From: an uncultured Lachnospiraceae bacterium
GTDB taxonomy: Bacteria; Bacillota; Clostridia; Lachnospirales; Lachnospiraceae
Direction: 5' to 3'
NCBI GenBank assembly: GCA_902473545.1
Contig: CABRSG010000017.1
Span: 1 to 16,620 of the forward strand
Length of the DNA stretch: 16,620 nt
Every line of letters starts with the position of its first letter. The first letter of the stretch is position 1. This document shows positions 1-7,035 of the stretch, piece after piece. The notes under the pieces were generated by a model that did no database searches, was not told the DNA's origin, and saw nothing but the letters and a program-made list of their open reading frames with translations. Position numbers and translations under genes: made by a program.

Positions 1-1851
1 GCCCGCCTCCTTCATGGGGTTTACCGTGTCGGAAAGGTTGCGGTTAAAGCGCAGCACCGCCGGGATAATGTGCTTGCTGGCAATGTCGATCATAGCGCGC
101 GCCTCGATGTTCAGCGCCTTCGCATAGCCCTCGTACTGGATTTCCGCGCGGGAGCGCAGCTCCGCCTCCGTGAATACCCCAAATTTTCCAAACAGTGCGA
201 TCGCTTTGTCGGTTACAAGCGCCGGAATCGCCTCCACCATCGACTTGATGTTCGGCAGTCCGCGCCGCTCGGCTTCCTCCACCCACTCCTGGGAGTAACC
301 GTTGCCATTAAACACGATCCGCTGATGCTCGCTCGCATATTGTTTGATTAAATCGTGGACCGCCATCTGCACGTCCTCCGCCGCTTCCAGCACATCGCAG
401 GCATCGGAAAACGCTTCCGCGACGATCGTGTTGATCACCACGTTGCACTCCGCAACGGAATCCCTGGAACCGACCATACGGAACTCGAATTTATTTCCGG
501 TGAACGCAAACGGTGACGTGCGGTTGCGGTCCGTGGCATCTTTCGCAAAATCCGGCAGCGTCTTTACGCCGGTGTGCAGGGTGCCGCCCTTGATGCTGTG
601 CGTCGCCTCGCCCGTGCTGATGAGCTGCGCCAGCACATCCTCAAGCTGCTCGCCCAGAAATACGGAAATGATCGCAGGCGGTGCTTCGTTTGCGCCTAGA
701 CGATGGTCGTTTCCCACATCAGCCGCAGATTCGCGCAGAAGATCCGCATGACGATCCACTGCACGCAAAATACAGGTGAGAATCAGCAAAAACTGAATAT
801 TCTCGTGCGGCGTCTTACCCGGATCGAGCAGATTAATGCCATCGTCCGTCGTCAGCGACCAGTTGTTGTGCTTGCCGGAACCGTTCACGCCCGCAAACGG
901 TTTTTCATGAAGCAGACACTGCAGCCCGTGCTCCTCCGCCACACGCTTCAATGTCTCCATAATAATTTGGTTGTGATCCGCCGCCACGTTACACTCCGCA
1001 TAGATCGGCGCAAGCTCATGCTGCGCGGGCGCAACCTCATTGTGCTGCGTCTTTGCGGAAACGCCGAGCTTCCACAATTCCTCATTTACATCATGCATGA
1101 ACGATGCGATCCGCGGACGGATAACGCCGAAATAATGGTCGTCCAGCTCCTGTCCCTTGGGCGGCATCGCTCCGAACAGCGTGCGCCCGGTGAAGATCAG
1201 GTCCTTACGCTTTAAATATTTCTCGCGGTCTACAATAAAGTATTCCTGCTCTACGCCCACCGACGGCTTTACCTTCTTCGATGTGGTATTTCCCATCAGA
1301 CGGAGCAGACGCAGGGTCTGTGTCTGGATTGCTTCCATAGAGCGCAGCAGCGGTGTTTTCTGATCCAGCGCCTCTCCGGTATAAGAGCAGAAAGCCGTCG
1401 GAATGCAGAGAATCGCTCCCGCCTCATCCTGGCGCACGAATGCTGGGGACGTGCAGTCCCAGGCAGTATAGCCCCTCGCCTCAAAGGTCGCGCGAAGTCC
1501 TCCCGAAGGGAAGGACGATGCATCCGGTTCTCCCTTAATCAGCTCCTTCCCGGAAAACTCAAGCTGCACGGAACCGTCCTTCGACGGCGCCGTGATAAAC
1601 GCATCATGCTTCTCCGCTGTAAATCCCGTCAGCGGCTGGAACCAGTGCGTATAGTGCGTGGCGCCCTTTTCAATCGCCCACTCCTTCATGGCTCCCGCCA
1701 CTACCTCGGCAATCATCGGGTCCAGCTCTTTTCCATCGTCGATCGTCTTATGCAGCTCCTTATAAACCTTCTTCGGCAGCTTCTCCTGCATCACCTTGTC
1801 GTTAAACACATTTTCGCCGAACAGCTCGGCAGCACTCACATATTCGCTCAT
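1..1851 (-). CDS. glnN: Glutamine synthetase, type III (3' end off window)
   Basis: It makes glutamine from glutamate, ammonia and ATP in the cytoplasm and is a main route of ammonia assimilation. 617 codons are open to the left edge. Type III enzymes are about 700 residues, so roughly 80-110 C-terminal residues lie outside the window. My translation begins MSEYVSAAELFGENVFNDK. It shows the glutamine-synthetase metal-site strand VGVEQEYF (residues 198-205), the loop NGSGKHNNWS with His328 (from residue 323), and NRTSPFAFTGNKFEFR ending at Arg458, which is characteristic of the type III branch. The start at 1851 is chosen because GGAGG lies four bases upstream. The gene is not obviously part of the sugar operon upstream: a promoter-like sequence (1919-1947) and a terminator-like hairpin (1868-1903) separate it from the beta-galactosidase. 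No frameshift was seen. Function is confident; the symbol follows the usual name for this family. Confidence 0.95.
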   Translation of the reverse strand, partial: MSEYVSAAELFGENVFNDKVMQEKLPKKVYKELHKTIDDGKELDPMIAEVVAGAMKEWAIEKGATHYTHWFQPLTGFTAEKHDAFITAPSKDGSVQLEFSGKELIKGEPDASSFPSGGLRATFEARGYTAWDCTSPAFVRQDEAGAILCIPTAFCSYTGEALDQKTPLLRSMEAIQTQTLRLLRLMGNTTSKKVKPSVGVEQEYFIVDREKYLKRKDLIFTGRTLFGAMPPKGQELDDHYFGVIRPRIASFMHDVNEELWKLGVSAKTQHNEVAPAQHELAPIYAECNVAADHNQIIMETLKRVAEEHGLQCLLHEKPFAGVNGSGKHNNWSLTTDDGINLLDPGKTPHENIQFLLILTCILRAVDRHADLLRESAADVGNDHRLGANEAPPAIISVFLGEQLEDVLAQLISTGEATHSIKGGTLHTGVKTLPDFAKDATDRNRTSPFAFTGNKFEFRMVGSRDSVAECNVVINTIVAEAFSDACDVLEAAEDVQMAVHDLIKQYASEHQRIVFNGNGYSQEWVEEAERRGLPNIKSMVEAIPALVTDKAIALFGKFGVFTEAELRSRAEIQYEGYAKALNIEARAMIDIASKHIIPAVLRFNRNLSDTVNPMKEAG

Positions 1852-1867
1852 ATATCCTCCACTCTCT

Positions 1868-1903
1868 AAAAAGGGGCAGAAGCACAGGAATGCGGCTCTG
1901 CCC
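1868..1903 (-). terminator. Intrinsic terminator or leader attenuator ahead of glnN
   Basis: On the minus strand GGGCAGA (1897-1903) pairs perfectly with TCTGCCC (1874-1880). A short inner GCA/TGC stem lies within the loop, and C plus TTTTT (1868-1872) follows. This is a textbook Rho-independent shape. It lies 57 bases past the beta-galactosidase stop, so it may end the sugar operon. It also sits only 16 bases before the glutamine synthetase start, so any glnN transcript must pass through it. Confidence 0.75.
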
Positions 1904-1918
1904 GTAAACTCATATCAA

Positions 1919-1947
1919 ATAATAGCTCATTCGTAGAGAAAATGCAA
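1919..1947 (-). promoter_or_regulatory. Candidate sigma-A promoter for glnN
   Basis: On the minus strand TTGCAT (1942-1947) and TATTAT (1919-1924) are separated by exactly 17 bases. The -10 matches TATAAT at 5 of 6 positions; the -35 is weak (only TTG matches). The predicted transcript would start near 1912 and have a leader of about 60 bases, most of it taken up by the hairpin at 1868-1903. Assigned by sequence only. Confidence 0.5.
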
Positions 1948-1959
1948 GGAAGAATACGC

Positions 1960-3897
1960 TTAATCTGCCTTCTCCAAAATGATATTTCCGTATTTTGAAA
2001 GCTTCACTTTTTCGCATCCGCTTTGCAATTCCCGATATCCGGAAACACAGACGCTCTTTTCTTCGCTGCTGTGATTGAGTAAAATCAAATATCTGCCCTC
2101 TGCTTTACTGACTGCCTCCACCTCCGCCGGAAGATCCGGCATTTTTATCTGCTCTCTCGCGAAAATATCTGTAAGCAGGCAGTCATACTCCCGGAAAACA
2201 GCAGAAATATAATAGACACACCCTTTTCCGTAAGAATTCACAGAAACAAATCCTCTGCTCTCGCCGCAGGCATCAATGAAGGACGCGCTTACTGTCCGGA
2301 TTTCCTCCTTCCAGATATGAATATTTCCATATTTCGTGGAAGGCTCGCAATGCTTCTCCAGATTATAGAATGCCTCCACAGTAATTCCCGCCAAATCACG
2401 AAAGACACCGGGCAGAGTTTCCGAAACCATTCTGTTGCACGCGTCCCGTTGTCCGCAGAATGGGGTAAGTATCAGAATGCCGCCATTTTCCACATATGTT
2501 TCCAAAATCTCTTTCTGACGTTCTCCGGCAATGGTCATATACGGCAAAAGCATCGCTTTGTATTTCGTCAAATCTGAAGAGAGCTGTCCGACATCCACCG
2601 GAACATGCAGCCTCATCAGCGCCTCATAATATCGAATAACTTCTTCTTTATAACAGAAGCTGCGCGAATGCGGCTGAAATTCCAGCGAAAACTTATTGTC
2701 GTAATCGTATGCCAGCAACACCTCTTTGTCATTCGGCAGACGATAAATATGTTGATATTTTTGTATGGAAGCCACTGCCTGCTTCAATTCCCGAAATCGC
2801 TTTCGCGGAACCCCATCGTGATCCAGAATCCCATACCAGAACTGCTCCGCTCCGAACAGACATGTACGCCACCGGAAATATACCAGAGCATCTGCACCCC
2901 GCACCGTGCCCTGCAGGCTCCAGAGTGCAAGCTCTCCTTCTTCCGGCGTCTTTCCAAGTACATTCCATCCGCAGGGACCGCTCTGCTGCTCCAGAATCCA
3001 GAATGGTTTTTCCATATATCCCCGGGTCAGGTCATAGTGAAAACCGATCCGTCCGGGACTGTTGTCGTCCCACTCCGAGCGCGGATATGCATCATATCCC
3101 GCGGCGTCAAACAGCGGAGCCAGCTTATAGTTATCGCAGTATTCACTTACCATATTGTGCGCAATTGGTTTATCTGAATGCTGTCTGATGAGATCGCACT
3201 GCTCCTTCACAAAGGAAATCAGCGAATCAGAAGAAAACCTGGCAAAATCAAGAAGAAGCCCCGGGTTATGACCGTTTCCGGTATACGGATCTACTACCGT
3301 TTCTTTCGGCAGGGTAATCTGAGCCCAGTCCGTGTATATCTGACTCCAGAACACCGTTCCCCATGCCTCGTTCAGTTTTTCCAGATCCTGATACTTCTCC
3401 TGCAGCCAGTTGATAAAGCTTTTCCTGCAGTTTTCACAGTAGCAGCGCACTTCATCCTCGCATCCCAGCTCGTTATCCACCTGCCACGCGATAATATTTT
3501 CATTATCTTTGAAATGTTCCAGCATCGCCGTCACGATCTTTTTGCATTCCTGACGATAACCGTCATGATTATAGCAGTAATGGCGGCGGCTTCCGAATCC
3601 GCGCTCTTTTCCCGCCCGGTCCCTCATAAAGAAATCATTTTTGTACTTTCGGCAAAGCCACGCAGGCGGCGCGGCAGTCGGAGTCCCCATAATTATACGG
3701 ACTCCGAATCCGGCAAACAGAGAAATTGCCTCATCAAAAAGTGAAAAGTCATACTTTCCCTCTTCTTTTTCCATCACGGACCAGGCAAACTCCCCGATCC
3801 TTATAGTATTAATTCCCATCTCGCACATCAGATGCGCATCCTGCTTCCAGCGCTCTTTATCCCAGTGTTCCGGGTAGTATGCCGCACCAATAATCAT
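1960..3897 (-). CDS. GH42 beta-galactosidase, cytoplasmic
   Basis: It removes terminal beta-linked galactose from imported galactosides by a retaining mechanism. The 645 residues match the usual GH42 length of 640-700. The N-terminal barrel (about 1-385) begins MIIGAAYYPEHW and carries RIGEFAWS and GTPTAAPPAWL. The acid/base is Glu143 in WQVDNELG and the nucleophile is Glu303 in WILEQQSGP. Cys108, Cys152, Cys154 and Cys157 match the structural zinc site known in GH42 enzymes. A glutamine-amidotransferase-like middle domain (about 390-590) and a small C-terminal beta domain follow. There is no signal peptide or membrane segment. It is the last gene of the ABC transporter operon: its ATG shares one base with the TAA of the permease before it (TAATG), suggesting coupled translation. 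GH42 enzymes act on varied beta-galactosides and rarely prefer lactose, so the exact substrate is open. Confidence 0.95.
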   Translation of the reverse strand: MIIGAAYYPEHWDKERWKQDAHLMCEMGINTIRIGEFAWSVMEKEEGKYDFSLFDEAISLFAGFGVRIIMGTPTAAPPAWLCRKYKNDFFMRDRAGKERGFGSRRHYCYNHDGYRQECKKIVTAMLEHFKDNENIIAWQVDNELGCEDEVRCYCENCRKSFINWLQEKYQDLEKLNEAWGTVFWSQIYTDWAQITLPKETVVDPYTGNGHNPGLLLDFARFSSDSLISFVKEQCDLIRQHSDKPIAHNMVSEYCDNYKLAPLFDAAGYDAYPRSEWDDNSPGRIGFHYDLTRGYMEKPFWILEQQSGPCGWNVLGKTPEEGELALWSLQGTVRGADALVYFRWRTCLFGAEQFWYGILDHDGVPRKRFRELKQAVASIQKYQHIYRLPNDKEVLLAYDYDNKFSLEFQPHSRSFCYKEEVIRYYEALMRLHVPVDVGQLSSDLTKYKAMLLPYMTIAGERQKEILETYVENGGILILTPFCGQRDACNRMVSETLPGVFRDLAGITVEAFYNLEKHCEPSTKYGNIHIWKEEIRTVSASFIDACGESRGFVSVNSYGKGCVYYISAVFREYDCLLTDIFAREQIKMPDLPAEVEAVSKAEGRYLILLNHSSEEKSVCVSGYRELQSGCEKVKLSKYGNIILEKAD

Positions 3898-4844
3898 TAC
3901 GCCGATGCCTTTCTGTTCTTTAACATTACTTTTTCCCGATTGATGCTGATCGCCATAAATATCAGCATAAACGATCCGGTCACCACCTGCTGCAGTGTTC
4001 CCGGCAGCCCCATAGCAATCAGACCGGAATTAATCATTGTCATAGAAAATACGCCAAGGAAAATGCCAAACATAATATCACAGTAGCGTTCCAGATACTG
4101 TCCGATGAACACCCCCATAAAAGGCGGGAATACCATCGACATCGTATTCATTCCGCTCTTCGGCGCGATCGCTCCGCCGTAGCTCACCTGAAGCATACCG
4201 GCAATTCCGACAAAAATACCACCGACCACAAAGCAAAGGAACCTCACTTTAATTGGATTGATTCCGATGCTTCTTGCAATCTCTTCTCCGTTTCCGACTG
4301 CCCGGACGTTATAGCCAAATTTCGTATGATGATAAATCACATACGCAAGACAGTACGTCAGGATTCCCACAATAAAGATCCAGGGTGACTTTCCAAGAAA
4401 GCTGATATCTGTAGGAATCGTAATACTCTTTCCACCCTGATACATGGAACCGACCGATTCATATATCAGCATCATGCCGATGGTTACAATAATCGACGGA
4501 ATCTTAAAGATAGAATATACCGCACCGGTGATCGTCCCCAGCAATACCGCCATGAATACCGTAACGACAATTAATCCAAGCAGTCCGTACTGCTGTGCAA
4601 AATGTGCCCCGATCAGACCGGCGAGCACAAGCTGTGCGCCCGCCGAGAAGTCCCAGGTATCAATTACCAGATTCATACTCAGTCCAAAGCCGATGATGGA
4701 ATTAATCACTGACTGCTGCAGCATAATCATGATTCCTGTCGGTGTCCCGAACCGTTTTGGCTGTCCTATAAAGAATATGAGGAATACCACTACGGGCATT
4801 ACAATCGGCACTATCATATTCTGTAATTTTCTCGCCAGTTTCAT
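3897..4844 (-). CDS. CUT2 sugar ABC transporter permease (RbsC-like), second copy
   Basis: Membrane channel subunit of a ribose/galactose-type ABC importer. 315 residues with roughly nine or ten hydrophobic stretches, starting at residues 11-27. The family features are DTWDFSAG at 62-69 (cf. the IDLSVG-like motif of RbsC), KIPSIIVTIGM near 114-124, and a cytoplasmic coupling segment with AVGNGEEIARSIGINPIKVR near 182-201, expected to touch the ATPase. The C-terminus is basic. It is translated after the solute receptor (20-base gap, GGAG before the ATG) and overlaps the beta-galactosidase start by one base. It differs clearly from the other permease of the operon (6068-7015), so the pair probably forms a heterodimer, as proposed for YtfT/YjfF of E. 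coli. Substrate cannot be read from the sequence. Confidence 0.92.
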   Translation of the reverse strand: MKLARKLQNMIVPIVMPVVVFLIFFIGQPKRFGTPTGIMIMLQQSVINSIIGFGLSMNLVIDTWDFSAGAQLVLAGLIGAHFAQQYGLLGLIVVTVFMAVLLGTITGAVYSIFKIPSIIVTIGMMLIYESVGSMYQGGKSITIPTDISFLGKSPWIFIVGILTYCLAYVIYHHTKFGYNVRAVGNGEEIARSIGINPIKVRFLCFVVGGIFVGIAGMLQVSYGGAIAPKSGMNTMSMVFPPFMGVFIGQYLERYCDIMFGIFLGVFSMTMINSGLIAMGLPGTLQQVVTGSFMLIFMAISINREKVMLKNRKASA

Positions 4845-4864
4845 ATCATCTCCGCCTTACTCGT

Positions 4865-6004
4865 TTATTCTGCCGTGTGTCTTGCTACTACATCGTCCAC
4901 GCTATATGCGTCAGCGATTTCCTTCAGCTTTTCAATTGTCATATCCGGATTAAAATATTTCACCATGCTGCGGATTTCTTCTGCATTGTACGGATATTCA
5001 TCGCCTTCCACATAAGTATAATAATTTACGGCATCCTCCGGAGATTCCAGATTTACAAAATTCAGATTAATTGTTTCACAGGTTTCAGAAAGCGGTGTCC
5101 CTGCCAGTTTGTTCACCATCAGTATATAAGAAAACAACGGGTCTACAAAATGTCCGCCGGAAATTGCGTCAATAGCTCCCTCTGCGATATACTTATCAAG
5201 ATCTGCAATAAAGTCTACGCATGCAACTTTCACTTCTCCGGTTTTTCCGTGCAGTGCAAGCCCCTGAATAACACCTTCCAGGATTGTTCCGCTTCCGCCG
5301 GTCACATAGATACCATCCATTTCCGGAAATGCAGCAAGGAAGTTTTCTACTGCTTTTGTAGCGTCTTCTGCCGTAAATGCATTATTTCTTACTTCGCTGA
5401 TACGGTTCATGCCAAATTCTTCACAGGCACGGTCAAATCCGGCATCTCTTGCGTCTGCCGTAGCATCGCCTTTTTCCATCGTAATAACTGCAATATTTTC
5501 GCATCCCTTATTGTAGAGAGATTCGCCCATGCGATACCCGATTTTTTCTTCGTCTTCACAGGTATTTCCAAGATAGAACGGGCAGCTTTCCACGATTTCC
5601 TTTACCTCCGGATCTGCAATGCTTCTCCAGATCAGCGTAAAGTATACTTCGTTCTCCTGACAAAGCTTCGCAATCTTCGGAAGAATATCATCACTGTAGT
5701 TACAAATAGCAACCGCATCACAGCCGGCAGCGATCAGGTTCTCCGTTGCCGTAATCTGGCTCTCCGGAGAGGAGATGTTCGTGTTGTAAACCATCTCTAC
5801 GCCGAGAACTTCTGATGCATAATCCAGCATCTGTGAGCTCGTTCTGCCAAGGTCATCCACCGTCGACCAGATAACTACACCAATTTTAAACTTTTCCGGA
5901 AGCTTCTCAGAAGCATCCTCCGCGATTCCCTGCACAGCCATTGCACAAATCGCCGCCATGCACATAAACAACATTGCTACCGCTTTTCTTACTTGTTTCT
6001 TCAT
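4865..6004 (-). CDS. Sugar ABC transporter solute-binding protein (type I periplasmic-binding fold)
   Basis: Extracellular receptor that would deliver the sugar or glycoside to the two permeases. 379 residues. A basic N-terminus (MKKQVRK) and a hydrophobic core (8-24) form a signal peptide. The mature part begins FKIGVVIWSTVDDLGRT and shows the alternating pattern of the Peripla_BP_4 fold: AENLIAAG-like helix and DAVAICNYSDD near 90-105, ENIAVITMEKGD, the hinge strand DGIYVTGGSGT, and VKVACVDFIADL. AGGAGG eight bases before the ATG supports the start. Unusually for a Gram-positive receptor I see no lipobox: Cys15 follows LFM and Cys20 follows AAI, and both lack the small residue needed at -1. 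Signal peptidase I sites are plausible after Ala23 or Ala28. It lies between the two permease genes, behind a stable hairpin. Confidence 0.92.
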   Translation of the reverse strand: MKKQVRKAVAMLFMCMAAICAMAVQGIAEDASEKLPEKFKIGVVIWSTVDDLGRTSSQMLDYASEVLGVEMVYNTNISSPESQITATENLIAAGCDAVAICNYSDDILPKIAKLCQENEVYFTLIWRSIADPEVKEIVESCPFYLGNTCEDEEKIGYRMGESLYNKGCENIAVITMEKGDATADARDAGFDRACEEFGMNRISEVRNNAFTAEDATKAVENFLAAFPEMDGIYVTGGSGTILEGVIQGLALHGKTGEVKVACVDFIADLDKYIAEGAIDAISGGHFVDPLFSYILMVNKLAGTPLSETCETINLNFVNLESPEDAVNYYTYVEGDEYPYNAEEIRSMVKYFNPDMTIEKLKEIADAYSVDDVVARHTAE

Positions 6005-6036
6005 ACCCTTTTCCTCCTTTTTTTGTTTTTAATAAT

Positions 6037-6069
6037 GATGCCGCGTATTGCTGTGTGCTTCGCAGCATC
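6037..6069 (-). other. Intergenic mRNA hairpin between permease and receptor genes
   Basis: On the minus strand GATGCTGCG (6061-6069) pairs with CGCGGCATC (6037-6045) over nine positions, one of them a G-U pair, around a 15-base loop. The stem starts inside the permease stop codon region. No T-run follows, so it does not look like a terminator. In binding-protein operons such hairpins often protect or limit mRNA around the receptor gene; that role here is inferred. Confidence 0.6.
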
Positions 6070-7015
6070 ACTTAATTAACCGGGTATTATTTTTATCAAA
6101 CGTCAGCCAGACAGCAACCAGGAAAATGACGCCCTTAATGCCCTGCTGCAGTTTTTCATCAATGCTCCAGCATGCAAAACCATTCACCAGAATGGCAAGT
6201 ATCAAACTTCCGATTACCGCACAGCGGACCTTCGAGGTTGCACCGCCCGATAAGGGCATTCCTCCGAGCACCAGTGCGATCAGTACGTCTGTTTCGAAAA
6301 AGTTTCCGGTATTTGTTGCAGCCGAGCCTGCACGAATCATATTGAAAAAGCCGCACAGCCCGCACATCATTGCGGAAAGTCCAAATCCGAATACCCTCAT
6401 CTTATCGACCGGAACACCGGAAAACGCTGCCGCAGTCACGCCGGAACCAATTGCCTTGCTCCACTTTCCAAGCTTTGTGTAATTAAAGGCAAAGGTCGCA
6501 ATAAGAATTACGAGAATCACAACTGCTAATTTCAGATAGATGTTATCCAGGTCATACAGCGAAAACGGTACATTGACAGACCCGCCCCCGGCTATAAAAA
6601 TGGTAAGCCCCCGTAAAATTAACAGCATACTCAACGTAACCACGAAGGAAGGAATTTTACATTTTACATATAAAATTCCGTTTATGATACCCACGATCAG
6701 TCCGATCAGCATTGCTGCCGGCAGCGCCAGAGCCGGAACGGCCTGAGATACCCACGCCGCACAAACTGCAGTGATTCCGACTGTGGAACCCATCGAAAAG
6801 TCAACGTCCCCCTGTGCGACAATAAAAGTACAGGAGACACTCCCAATCATTAGTACAAATGACTGATTCAATATCAGCTTTAAATTCCGGACAGTCAGCA
6901 GCATTCCTTTTGTAATAAACTGGAAGAAAACAATGACCAGTATCAGGCTCAGAAAAGGAATAAATTCCCGTATGCCATCCTTTAGCGAAATCGCCCGCTT
7001 TGTATTCTCTTTCAT
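6068..7015 (-). CDS. CUT2 sugar ABC transporter permease (RbsC-like), first copy
   Basis: Membrane channel subunit of the same importer. 315 residues: a cytoplasmic N-terminus of about 18 residues, then around eight to ten hydrophobic stretches. It carries GDVDFSMGS (69-77), CKIPSFVVTLSM (119-130) and the coupling segment KWSKAIGSGVTAAAFSGVPV (184-203), all typical of the BPD_transp_2 family. GGMPLSGGATSKVRCAVIGS is the conserved loop near the C-terminal membrane segments. The start at 7015 has AAAGGA about nine bases upstream. It follows the ATPase gene by 20 bases and precedes the receptor by 63 bases, a gap holding the hairpin at 6037-6069. It is not a tandem duplicate of the other permease; the two share only family motifs. 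Confidence 0.92.
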   Translation of the reverse strand: MKENTKRAISLKDGIREFIPFLSLILVIVFFQFITKGMLLTVRNLKLILNQSFVLMIGSVSCTFIVAQGDVDFSMGSTVGITAVCAAWVSQAVPALALPAAMLIGLIVGIINGILYVKCKIPSFVVTLSMLLILRGLTIFIAGGGSVNVPFSLYDLDNIYLKLAVVILVILIATFAFNYTKLGKWSKAIGSGVTAAAFSGVPVDKMRVFGFGLSAMMCGLCGFFNMIRAGSAATNTGNFFETDVLIALVLGGMPLSGGATSKVRCAVIGSLILAILVNGFACWSIDEKLQQGIKGVIFLVAVWLTFDKNNTRLIK

Positions 7016-7035
7016 AACCTAATATCCTTTCCAAA

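Noticed and set aside
1874..1903. An ANTAR-protein target or glutamine riboswitch in the glnN leader.
   Set aside because: Only one hairpin fits in the roughly 60-base leader, the hexaloop lacks the A1/G4 pattern, and there is no room for a ligand-binding fold.
2605..3744. Several plus-strand open frames of 150-190 codons opposite the GH42 gene.
   Set aside because: They are antisense to a gene with intact catalytic motifs, and their translations show no recognisable domain.
4877..5815. A 312-codon open frame on the plus strand opposite the solute receptor gene.
   Set aside because: Its translation is Cys/Phe/Ile-rich with no family resemblance, and it mirrors a well-supported gene; an antisense artefact.
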